DNA of 32,871 nt from an uncultured Clostridia bacterium (GTDB lineage: Bacteria > Bacillota > Clostridia > Christensenellales > Aristaeellaceae): assembly GCA_946615495.1 (NCBI GenBank), contig CAMOHY010000002.1:1-32871 (forward strand). The letters are read 5' to 3'. Both the position numbers and the translations under genes were made by a program. Numbering within the stretch: the stretch's first letter is position 1; each line of letters begins with the position of its first letter. The notes beneath the pieces were generated by a model that was given only the letters and a program-made list of their open reading frames with translations, was not told the DNA's origin and did no database searches. Below, piece after piece: positions 1 to 9,000 of the stretch.

Positions 1-952
1 TGCCAAAATAGGGCGCCACCTTGCTGGGCTCCATCACCACTTCGCCCAGCAGCAGGGTGCCGGGACACACGATTTCGCACACCATGCGCATCATGCGGAC
101 CAGCGTGTGCACCTGCTTTAAATTCCGGCAGGAGGTGCCCAAGGCCTTCCAAATGTAGGGCACCGCGTCCAGGCGGATCACGTCCACGCCCCGGTTGCAC
201 AAATGGAGCATGTTTTCCGTCATATCGTTGAACACCACAGGATTGGCGTAATTCAGGTCCCACTGGTAGGGATAAAAGGTGGTCATGACCACCTTTTTCG
301 CCTCTTCGCACCAGGTGAAATTGCCCGGCGCGGTGGTGGGAAACACCTGGGGCATGGTCTGCTCATAGGCGTTGGGAATATCCCAGCTGTCATAAAAGAA
401 ATAGCGCTGCTGATACTCCGCCTCCCCCGCGCGGGCCCGGCGGGCCCATTCATGGTCCTCGCTGGTATGGTTCATCACAAAATCCAGGCAAAGGGCGATG
501 TTTCTTTGGTGGCACTGGGCGGCCAGGGCGTACAGGTCCTCCATCGTGCCCAATTCCGGCTGCACCCGGCCAAAATTGCTCACCGCGTAGCCGCCGTCGC
601 TGCGGCCGGCGGGGCTTTCCAGCAGGGGCATGAGGTGCAGGTAATTGACCCCGCAGTCCGCGATATAATCCAACTTTTCCTGCACGCCTTTTAAGGTGCC
701 CGCAAAGGCGTTCACATACATCAGCATGCCCACCAGCTCATGGCCCTTGTACCAGTCGGGATAGGTTTCCCGCTCCCGGTCCAGCGCCTTTAGGTCCTCT
801 GCCCGCTCCTGCCACAGGCGGTAGAGCATGCCGGTAAAATATTCATAAGCGCGCATATCGTTATGGTACAGCTCGCAGTACAGCCATTTCAGCTCGTCGG
901 CGTGGCGGCGGAAGCGGTTTTCAAATTCCGGGTTCCAGGGGGCCTGGCTCAT
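1..952 (-). CDS. Amylosucrase (GH13_4), 3' end cut by the window edge
   Basis: Reverse-strand translation from ATG at 952: MSQAPWNPEFENRFRRHADELKWLYCELYHNDMRAYEYF...LMYVNAFAGTLKGVQEKLDYIADCGVNYLHLMPLLESPAGRSDGGYAVSNFGRVQPELGTMEDL...NHTSEDHEWARR...WDLNYANPVVFNDM...GVDVIRLDAVPYIWK; matches recalled amylosucrase motifs. Absent from the ORF track because it is open at the window edge. Confidence 0.9.
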   Translation of the reverse strand, partial: MSQAPWNPEFENRFRRHADELKWLYCELYHNDMRAYEYFTGMLYRLWQERAEDLKALDRERETYPDWYKGHELVGMLMYVNAFAGTLKGVQEKLDYIADCGVNYLHLMPLLESPAGRSDGGYAVSNFGRVQPELGTMEDLYALAAQCHQRNIALCLDFVMNHTSEDHEWARRARAGEAEYQQRYFFYDSWDIPNAYEQTMPQVFPTTAPGNFTWCEEAKKVVMTTFYPYQWDLNYANPVVFNDMTENMLHLCNRGVDVIRLDAVPYIWKALGTSCRNLKQVHTLVRMMRMVCEIVCPGTLLLGEVVMEPSKVAPYFG

Positions 953-1022
953 AGGATTCCCTCCCATATCGTTTTTTCGGCTGTGTGAAAAAAAAGAAAC
1001 GCCCTTCACGGTTCTGATTTCG

Positions 1023-1051
1023 ATTATAGCATTCCCAAAGAAAAAAAGCAA
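1023..1051 (-). promoter_or_regulatory. Sigma-A type promoter for the amylosucrase gene
   Basis: On the - strand: TTGCTT (1051-1046), 17-nt spacer, TATAAT (1028-1023), about 70 nt upstream of the ATG. Confidence 0.75.
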
Positions 1052-1068
1052 TCAACCGGTGACAACGC

Positions 1069-1129
1069 AAAAAAGCCCGGAGCTTTGACGGAAATATCCT
1101 TTGTTTCCGCCCGCGTCCGGGATTTTTTT
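1069..1129. terminator. Putative bidirectional terminator
   Basis: aaaaaagcCCGGA ... TCCGGgattttttt with an inner CGGAAA/TTTCCG hairpin; A-run and T-run flank the stem. Confidence 0.55.
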
Positions 1130-1143
1130 CTCTGCTTTGCCAA

Positions 1144-1257
1144 TCAGAAAAGGCCCAGAGCAGCCACCAGGGTAGACCCGATCATCAGCAGCGCCAGCAC
1201 CACGCAAATGACCCGAATCCAGAACTTTTTCCTCTCCTGCTGTTTCTTGGTAGACAT
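1144..1257 (-). CDS. 37-aa membrane mini-protein, Prli42-like
   Basis: MSTKKQQERKKFWIRVICVVLALLMIGSTLVAALGLF*: Lys-rich N-terminus plus one TM helix ending in a STLVAALGLF tail. Below the ORF-track length cutoff; RBS-like GGAGGAAGAAAA upstream. Confidence 0.65.
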   Translation of the reverse strand: MSTKKQQERKKFWIRVICVVLALLMIGSTLVAALGLF

Positions 1258-1283
1258 TTTTCTTCCTCCTCCATATTGCGCGC

Positions 1284-1532
1284 TTACGCCTGCTGCGCCT
1301 GATAGGCCTCGATGGCGTGGGACAATTGATCCGGGCAGGACGTGTTGCCCCGGCAGGGAATGCCCCGCAGCAGTTCCTTCACCTCATCCGCTTTCCTTCC
1401 CACCACCATTTTAGCCAGGCCCTGGGTGTTGCCCCGGCAGCCGTTATGGATGGTGCAGGCGGTAATGATGCCGTTTTCGATTTCCAAATCGATCTGGGTA
1501 GAGCAGGTGCCCTTGGTCTTATACTGAAACAT
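1284..1532 (-). CDS. TSCPD domain-containing protein (TIGR03905-like), 82 aa
   Basis: MFQYKTKGTCSTQIDLEIENGIITACTIHNGCRGNTQGLAKMVVGRKADEVKELLRGIPCRGNTSCPDQLSHAIEAYQAQQA; start trimmed to the internal Met after GAAGGAGGAAGAAAAGGAA. Confidence 0.85.
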   Translation of the reverse strand: MFQYKTKGTCSTQIDLEIENGIITACTIHNGCRGNTQGLAKMVVGRKADEVKELLRGIPCRGNTSCPDQLSHAIEAYQAQQA

Positions 1533-1647
1533 TTCCTTTTCTTCCTCCTTCAAGGCCGCGCGGCGCCCGGCATGGCGCCGCCCTTTCCGCAAATCAAGGC
1601 GCCCTCCGCGTTTTCCTCCGCCTCCGCGGCGGAACGGACCCATTATA

Positions 1648-2214
1648 TCACAGCCGGGGGTCCTCCCGCAAGATGGCATACAGGGCCACATCCACATACC
1701 GGCCCTTATTTTTTATTCTTTTGCGCAGCGTGCCCTCATACTGCATGCCCACATGGGCCATCACCCGGCCGGAGGCGGGATTATCCACCTCGTGCTGGGC
1801 CTCGATGCGGTTTAGGCGCAGCCGTTCAAACCCAAAGGCCACCACCTGGCGCAGCGCCTCGGTCATGATGCCCCGGTTCCAGTAATCCCGGCTCAGGCTG
1901 TAGCCCACCTCGGCGCTCTGATGGTCCAGGTTCACCCACATGAAGCCGATGGTGCCGATCATCCGCCCCGAATCCTTGAGGGTAATGGCAAAGGAGCTGG
2001 GCTGGCCCCGCCGGTACTGGCGCAGGGCCCCGCGCAGGAACTGGCGGGATTCGCCCAGGCTCCGGTGCGTATCCCACAGCACATGGCGGCTCACCTCCGG
2101 GTCCTGGGCGTAGGCGAACAGGTCCCGCGCGTCGCTCATGCGCATGGGGCGGAGAATGAGCCGCTCCGTTTCCAAAGTGGGCAGATGGGAAAAAATTCCC
2201 TGAAAAAACAGCAT
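1648..2214 (-). CDS. GNAT family N-acetyltransferase (RimJ/RimL type)
   Basis: LETERLILRPMRMSDARDLFAYAQDPEVSRHVLW...GTIGFMWVNLDHQSAEVGYSLSRDYWNRGIMTEALRQVVAFGFERLRLNRIEAQHEVDNPASGRVMAHVGMQYEGTLR. Confidence 0.9.
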   Translation of the reverse strand: MLFFQGIFSHLPTLETERLILRPMRMSDARDLFAYAQDPEVSRHVLWDTHRSLGESRQFLRGALRQYRRGQPSSFAITLKDSGRMIGTIGFMWVNLDHQSAEVGYSLSRDYWNRGIMTEALRQVVAFGFERLRLNRIEAQHEVDNPASGRVMAHVGMQYEGTLRKRIKNKGRYVDVALYAILREDPRL

Positions 2215-2238
2215 AATGATCGTTACTGTCCTTTTTTG

Positions 2239-2388
2239 TTATGCTTGCGTAAAGAAAGGCGCCATTTCGTTCCGGCCGGCATCCTGGTGCGGCCCGAAAA
2301 TGAGCAGCGCCGTGCCCAGGGCCAGCATGAGAATAAAAAGTAATAGAATGAGCCGGTATACCGGATGTTTTTCTTTTTTCGCGCTCAT
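2239..2388 (-). CDS. Small single-TM protein, 49 aa, unknown function
   Basis: MSAKKEKHPVYRLILLLFILMLALGTALLIFGPHQDAGRNEMAPFFTQA with RBS AAAAGGAGGGAAAA immediately upstream of the internal Met. Confidence 0.6.
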   Translation of the reverse strand: MSAKKEKHPVYRLILLLFILMLALGTALLIFGPHQDAGRNEMAPFFTQA

Positions 2389-2548
2389 TTTTCCCTCCTT
2401 TTGCCGCGGACTCATTCCGCCGGCAGCTGGGAAATCATCTGGCCCACCCTGGCCAGGCACCGGAACAGACGGAAGGGGCCTTCAGCAGCGCTTTTTCCAT
2501 TGCGGCGAAGCCTCCTTCATGGATATCAAACGGGCAATGAACGAAACA

Positions 2549-3349
2549 TCACAAGTCAATGCCGGGCAGCGCCGTCACCGTGCGCACAAAAGCGCCGTTC
2601 AGGCGGCGCATCAGGGCCACCTGAGGCACGTTCCGGCGGAAAATGTGGGTATACATGGTGTTCACGCCCCGCTCCCGCAGCAAAGCGGAGGCGGCCCCGA
2701 TCAAGTTTTTGGCCATGCCCTGGCGGCGGTAATCGGACCGGGTATAGATCATGAGCAGCGTGGCCGAGCTGCCCGCGCCGGTGAGCACCGCTTCGCACAC
2801 GGGCTGGCCGCCCCGGTAAAAGCCCAGGGCCATAAAGTGCTGCTGCTGCTGCCAAAGCTGCAAATAATCCCGCGTGATGGGCTGAATGCGCTGGGCGTTT
2901 ATCCGGTTCAAAAAAGCGTTCTGGCTGGCCTCATCCTGCAAGGGAACGGAGGCAAAGGTCATGCCCATAGGGGCCTGGGGCACGCCGGGCGGGGGCAGGA
3001 AGCGAAACATATCCTCCCCGTCGTCGTTGCGCAGGCCGCAGGATTCGTAAAAGCGCAGCATTTCCAGGTTTTCCGGCGGCACCTGGGCGTACAGCCGGGC
3101 GGGCAGCTCCGGCGTCTGCGCCCGCAATTGCTCCGCCCGCGCCAGCAGCGCGCCGAACATCAGCGCGCGGGCCGTGGGCTGGCAATCGATCTGCAAAAAC
3201 AGATGGTTGGGCCGCTCCGGATACAATTGGCCCTGAAAAAACTGCATCACATAGCCGGTGCCCAGCTGAATCTGCTGATCGTTGGACACGAAAAACACAT
3301 TTTCGGGCGCAATGCCCTGAAACGCTGCTTGCGGATGGGTGATTCGCAT
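2549..3349 (-). CDS. GNAT family N-acetyltransferase, 266 aa
   Basis: C-terminal GNAT core: VCEAVLTGAGSSATLLMIYTRSDYRRQGMAKNLIGAASALLRERGVNTMYTHIFRRN. Confidence 0.75.
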   Translation of the reverse strand: MRITHPQAAFQGIAPENVFFVSNDQQIQLGTGYVMQFFQGQLYPERPNHLFLQIDCQPTARALMFGALLARAEQLRAQTPELPARLYAQVPPENLEMLRFYESCGLRNDDGEDMFRFLPPPGVPQAPMGMTFASVPLQDEASQNAFLNRINAQRIQPITRDYLQLWQQQQHFMALGFYRGGQPVCEAVLTGAGSSATLLMIYTRSDYRRQGMAKNLIGAASALLRERGVNTMYTHIFRRNVPQVALMRRLNGAFVRTVTALPGIDL

Positions 3350-3413
3350 ATATTTCCCCTTGCTTCAGTCGTGTTATGAATACCGGTATTCGTCCCCTCA
3401 AAGCGGCTGCCGC

Positions 3414-4862
3414 TTATTGCCATTCCACCTTGGCGTAATTGCTGCTGGGCGTTAAATCGTACACCACCCGGCACACGTTCTTCTGGTCCCTGAGAATCAG
3501 GTCCACCACGTTTTCCATGGCGTCGTAGGGCAGGCGGGCGGCGTAGGCCTGGCTGCGCTCGCTGGCGTGCACCGCCCGCAGGATGACGACGGATTTTTCC
3601 TCATCCCCCGGCAGCGGCAAAAGCAGGGCAAAATACTGCCACAGGCGCTTCACCGCCGGCGTATGCTGCATTTCCGTGCGGAACACGGCGTCCGCCGCCC
3701 GCAGGGTTTCCAGCCTTTCCTCCGTTACTTCGCCCAGGATGCGCAGGGCCAGGCCGCTGCCAGGGAAAGGCTGGCGGGAGATCAGATCGGACGGCAATCC
3801 CAAATAATCCCCGATTCGCCGGATTTCATCCTTGAACAGCTCCCGCACCGGCTCAATCACCGGGGCGCCGCCCAGGGCGGGCTGGGTGGCGCTGTTGCCG
3901 AACATCACGTCGTTATAGGTCGTGCCCCGGATGAGCGCGCTGATGGGCCCGATTTTTTCTTCCTCTTCCCGCAGAATCCGGCGGATAAGGCTGCCAATGA
4001 CCCGCCGCTTTTCCTCCGCGTCCCGCACGCCCCGCAGGGCTTCAAGAAACCGGGCCTGAGCGTCCACCCGGATAATATCCATGCCGATGGAATCCCGGTA
4101 GAAGGCGATAAAATCGTCCCCCTCCCGCTCCCGCAGCAATCCGGTATCCACAAATATACATTTGAGCTGGCTTCCCAGCGCCTTGAAGGCCAGCAGGGCG
4201 CTGACGCCGCTGTCCAGCCCGCCCGTCATGGCGCATACGGCCCGGCCGCCGCCCACCACCCGGCGGATTTCCTCCACCGCGCGGGTGACAAAGGCGTCGT
4301 CGTCCCACCAGGCGGTGCAGCCGCATATATTCAAGGCAAAATTCCGCAGTATCTGGGAGCCGTCCGGGTCGTTTTGCTCCAGCTGCAATTGAACGCCAAA
4401 AAGCGGCAGGCTGTCGTGGGCAAAGCCGATCACCGCGTCCTGGGCGCTGCACAGCGCGTCCACATGCTCCGGCAGGTGGAATTCCCGCACGCAGGCCAGC
4501 ATTCTTTCCCCGTCATCAATGCCCTCCAGCAAGGGGGACTGCCGGTAGGAAACGGGCATGACCGCGCTTTGGAACACGATGTCCCCCGCGCTGCCGGACA
4601 AAAGGCTCAGCATCAGCCCCGCCGCGTCGCCCAGCGCCAGCACGGGCATGCCGGACTGAAGGATGCGCTCATCCAGCCCGGAGGGATTCCTGCCCTCCGC
4701 GCCTCCGGCCAGCAGCAGGCCCAAAGGCTCCTGCGCCTGAACCTCCTCCAGGGAAGTCTGGCCCGGAACGATTTTACACAGCACGCGCTCAGAACGCAGC
4801 TTGCGCGTCACAGCCCGGCTGGCCGCATCGTCAAAATTCAGCACCAGTACCATATCGCGCAC
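3414..4862 (-). CDS. GMP synthase-like protein (GATase-like + ATP-PPase), divergent
   Basis: ATP-PPase core CAMTGGLDSGVSALLAFKALGSQLKCIFVDTGLLRE...RGTTYNDV...EPVRELFKDEIRRIGDYLGLPSDLISRQPFPGSGLALRILGEVTEERLETLRAADAVF...VCRVVYDLTPSSNYAKVEWQ. Probable GTG start at 4862. Confidence 0.85.
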   Translation of the reverse strand: MRDMVLVLNFDDAASRAVTRKLRSERVLCKIVPGQTSLEEVQAQEPLGLLLAGGAEGRNPSGLDERILQSGMPVLALGDAAGLMLSLLSGSAGDIVFQSAVMPVSYRQSPLLEGIDDGERMLACVREFHLPEHVDALCSAQDAVIGFAHDSLPLFGVQLQLEQNDPDGSQILRNFALNICGCTAWWDDDAFVTRAVEEIRRVVGGGRAVCAMTGGLDSGVSALLAFKALGSQLKCIFVDTGLLREREGDDFIAFYRDSIGMDIIRVDAQARFLEALRGVRDAEEKRRVIGSLIRRILREEEEKIGPISALIRGTTYNDVMFGNSATQPALGGAPVIEPVRELFKDEIRRIGDYLGLPSDLISRQPFPGSGLALRILGEVTEERLETLRAADAVFRTEMQHTPAVKRLWQYFALLLPLPGDEEKSVVILRAVHASERSQAYAARLPYDAMENVVDLILRDQKNVCRVVYDLTPSSNYAKVEWQ

Positions 4863-4956
4863 CGACAGTCAACTCCTTCCCAGCGGAATATCCATTTACT
4901 ATTCGACGGGCAGCGGAAAAAATCCTGCATAGGCGCTTTGGAAGCGCCAAAACCGC

Positions 4957-5910
4957 TCAATTTTCCTGTGCTTCTCTTTCCCGCGCTTCTTCTATCATAC
5001 GCCGCAGGGCCTGGCGTGTTTCCAGGTTGGCGATGCCGTTTTGCGCAATGCCAAAGCGGCGCTGCACCGTCTTGACGCACTCGGTGGTGATGGCCCCGTA
5101 CTTGCCGGTGGTATACCTTTCCTCCAGCAGCCCGGCCTGCACCAATTCCCTTTGCAGTTCCACCACCTTGGGCCCTTCATGGCCGAATTTCAGGGTGATA
5201 TCCGCCAGGTCATACACGGTGCCGTAGCCCAGAATGCGCCAGTAATCCAGGGCGTAGCTGTTGCGCTCCACGCTCTGGGGCGCGGGCTTGGTCACGTTGT
5301 TGCCTTCAATGACGTGCACGCGCACCTTGCCCTGTTCATCGTATGCGCAGTATTCCACCATGGCCACGTGGCTGGTGTCGCCGCTGGAATTGTCGGTCAA
5401 AAACACCCAATCGCCCGGCTGGGGGATATAGCTGTTTTTTTCCACCGCCTGGCCGCTTTCCTTCCACCATTGGCTGCCGTAGCCCGGCACCACGCCGATG
5501 CGGGCCACATAGCGCCCCTGGGAAAGAAACCAATCCCGGCCCACGTTGGTGCCGCTGTAATTGGGGTACACGCGGTTCAGCAGCCGGATGCCGTGCTGCT
5601 TATCCACTTGGTTCACGCACCAGCACTGAAACTCCGCGCACCATTCCGCGGTGGGATAGCCCGCCCAGGTGCCGTATTTGGTCACGCCGCTTCTTTCCTC
5701 CGTGTAGCCGATTTCCTGCCGGGCCGTATCCAGCAGCCACAGCACATAATCCGGCACGGCGTACCGCGGCAGAATCAGGGTTTCCCCCTCCTCCAGCGAA
5801 ACGCCCGCTTCATAGGCGGAAAAGCTTTTCCCTTCCTCCGCCCGCGCCAGGGCGGGCAAAAGCAGCGCCAGGCAAAGGGCCAGCGCCGTCCATTTCTGTT
5901 TCCGTTCCAT
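4957..5910 (-). CDS. Secreted CHAP-domain amidase with C-terminal peptidoglycan-binding domain
   Basis: Signal peptide MERKQKWTALALCLALLLPALARA; CHAP-like YPTAEWCAEFQCWCVNQV...PQPGDWVFLTDNSSGDTSHVAMVEYC; PG-binding GHEGPKVVELQRELVQAGLLEERYTTGKYGAITTECVKTVQRRFGIAQNGIANLETRQAL. RBS GGAGGGGTG upstream of MERK. Confidence 0.8.
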   Translation of the reverse strand: MERKQKWTALALCLALLLPALARAEEGKSFSAYEAGVSLEEGETLILPRYAVPDYVLWLLDTARQEIGYTEERSGVTKYGTWAGYPTAEWCAEFQCWCVNQVDKQHGIRLLNRVYPNYSGTNVGRDWFLSQGRYVARIGVVPGYGSQWWKESGQAVEKNSYIPQPGDWVFLTDNSSGDTSHVAMVEYCAYDEQGKVRVHVIEGNNVTKPAPQSVERNSYALDYWRILGYGTVYDLADITLKFGHEGPKVVELQRELVQAGLLEERYTTGKYGAITTECVKTVQRRFGIAQNGIANLETRQALRRMIEEAREREAQEN

Positions 5911-6014
5911 GGGTAACACCCCTCCAGTGCAGATAGGAAAACCGTTCCCCGCGTAGAAGCGGGGGCCGGAAAACTGGCTTCCAGCCCCCGAAAGGGATTT
6001 GGGTTATGCCGGCG

Positions 6015-9000
6015 TCAGGCGTTGCCGCCCTCGCCGTTATCGTCATAAAGGTCCTTGTTCCGTTCCGTGCGGCGCACGCGCTTGCGCGCAGGAGCCTGGG
6101 GAGCCTCCGGCTCCGCCGGGAAATCCTCCAGGTCCAGCTTGGCTACCTTGATATTCAGGTTGAGCCGCTGGGCGTTGGGGTCCACGGGCGCGGGCTTGAA
6201 GGCCTGGGTATCGCTGGCCAGGGCGTCCATATCCTCCTTGGTCATTCCATTGAACAGCGATTGATTGCCGTACACCTGGGTCTGCTGCAAGGGCTGATAG
6301 ACGTTATTCTGCCGCCGGGGCTGATAGGCCTGGGTTTCCTGCCGCACAGGCTGGAAGGCCTGGGTTTCGCCCGCGCCGGGCTGAGCCTGCGGGGGTTGCT
6401 GGGCAGGCTGCGCAGTCCTGGGCCGGTACACGCCGGTGTTTTGGATGTTTGCGGCGGCGGTGGGCCGGGGCGACGCGCCCTGGGGCGGCATGAACGGCGC
6501 GGACTGGTTGGGATAGGACGCGCGGTTCACGCCCTGATTGGGATTATTCTGAGCCGCCCGCATATGAGGCTGCTGCGCCGCCGCGCTGCGGGCCTGACGC
6601 GCCTGCTGGGCGCGCTGGGCCTGACGCCGCTTTTCGGTTTGCTTGCGCACGGTGTAAGCGTAGTAAGCGCCGCCGCCGCCCAGCACGGCCAATCCCAGCA
6701 GCACCCACGGCCAGGGCGAGCCGCCCTGCTGCACGTTGGTTTCCGGCTGAACGGGATTATCCTGGGGCCCCACGGGAGCAATTTCCGGGGTGGGGCTGGG
6801 GGTCGCAGTCGGAACGGGCGTTTCGGTGGGCAGGCGTTCCGGGTCGGGCGTAGGCGTTACGAAGGGATTAAAGGGCTCGTAGGACGCGCTGAGCGCCGGG
6901 TTTTGCCACACCGTCTGGTTGTAATCCTCCACCGGCTGAATCTGGCTGCTGGTAGCGCCGGAGGAGGTGTTGTTGCTGTTTGCGTTTAAGTACTCGCTGC
7001 TCTGCAGGAAGGTGGAAAGCTCGCCCAGCGGCAGCACACGGAAGTAATCGCTGCGGATATAGCCTTCGTTGCCGCCCTGGCTCACATGGTACCAGGTGCC
7101 CTCGTCGTTGGTGACGGTGCCCAGCACCAGGGCGAACGCGTAATTATCCAGCAGGCGGATGGCGTTGTCCTTTTTCGTGGTAGGCTCGGACCGCAGGTTC
7201 ACCCGGCCGCTGTTGCTCTGCACATGGCCGTAGCTGCTCAGGCTTTCCTGGGTCAAGGGTTCGGGCGTGGGGGCGGGAGAGGGCGTAGGCGTGCCGCCCA
7301 TCAGGCTTTCTTCGTAGGCGGCCACCTCCTCCTGGCTCATCATGCGCAGCTGGTCCTGGCGGATATAGCCCCACATGCCGTTATACTGCACCAAATGCCA
7401 GGCCGCGTTGCCCGCGTACTGCTGGCCGCGCACATTGGCCACGGCCATATAGGGAAGCAGCATGATGATTTCGCCGTTGGTATCCGGGAAATTGCGCATG
7501 GGCACGCCTTCGCCCAAGGTCATAGCGTAGCCCTCGGCCTGCTCCGGCACGGCGGTGGCGGTGGCAGCCGGCGTGGTCTGAATCTGCTCCAGATAGGGCC
7601 GGGCCTCCTCGCTGGTGATGGACTGGATGGAGGATTGCAGGATAAAGCCCAAATTGCCGCTGCTCACGGACTGAACGAAGGCCCAGGGCACATTGTCCAC
7701 ATAGGTCTGGCTCTGCACGAAAAGCAGGGAATCGGGAGGCAGCATTTCCAAAATGGTATCGTCGGTCTGGCTCACGCCGGTGCGCAAGGCCGCCTGGCCG
7801 CTGGTGAGGGCATAGCCCTTATAGGGCAGGGGCGTTTCGGTGGGCGCCTCGGTGGGAATCAGGGTGGGTTCGGCGGTGGGCTCCTGGGTGGGCTCCTGCG
7901 TAGGTTCCGCAGTGGGCTCCTGGGTGGGCTCCTGGGTGGGTTCCGCAGTGGGCGCCTGGGTGGCGGCGGGCTGCTGGGTGGGCATGGGCGAGGAAAGCTG
8001 CGCCTGAATTTCTTCGCTTTCCGCTTCGCTGGCCACCTCCACGTAATCGGCCATCAGGAAGCCGTCGGTGCCGCTGACGCGGACGGAGTACCACTTTTCG
8101 CCGTTGATGGTCTGGGAGGAGAAAACCCATACGCGGGTGTTCTTCTTCAATTCGGAAATTCTCTCCCCGCTGCGGTCCGCGCTCCTGCGGAAATTCACCG
8201 CCGCGGTGGTCTTGGCCCAGCGGTCAATGGGCGCGCCGTCGGGAATGGCGGTGGGCGCTGCCGTGGGCTCCTGGGTGGGGGCCATGGTGTAGCCGAACAG
8301 GGCGGCCAATTCCGCTTCATTCAGGAAGCGCACCACGGATTCGTTCATGTAGCCCATCACGCCGTTGATCTCCACGGCGTACCATACCTTGCCGTCGCTG
8401 ACCAGCTGGCCCAGGGCGTGGCCCAGGTCGCCGCTGTTGGCCATGCCCACGATGTTGTCCTCCGCCGTGGTGGGGGTGGAGCGCACGCGCACGCCGGTGC
8501 CGGTGGGATAGAAATAGGCGTCCAGGGCCGTTTCAAAGGTAGGAGGCTGGGGAGCGGGGGTGGCGGTGGCCAGGGATACATACCGGAACACCACGGTATC
8601 CGGGGTCAGCTGGCCGTTTTCATTCAGGAACACATTGGCGCTTCCGCTGCCCTCCAGGGTATAGTTTTCTTCCAGGTTATCGGGCCGGGCGTCGATGGTG
8701 TTGCTGCCCACATAGCACAAATACTGCTGGGGAGAGGCCACCTCCCGCCCGGTTTGGGCGTCCTGATAGAGAACGGTTACATAGCCGTTCACTTCGTTGC
8801 GGAATTTGAACACCACTTCGGCGGGCTCGGCGTTGCCGTTGCTGTCCACCGTCACATCCACTTCCGCCTCGGAGGCCAATTCATATCCCAGGGTAGAATC
8901 CACCTGGTCCCAATCCAGCCGCACGGTGTTCTTCTGGCCCTCCACGCAGGTGGCCGTATAGGAATAGAAAGCTTCGCCGTCCGGATTCACATATTTTACG

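Noticed and set aside
3567-5075. 502-aa + strand ORF opposite the GMP-synthase-like gene
   Set aside because: Antisense shadow; the sense frame carries clear ATP-PPase motifs.
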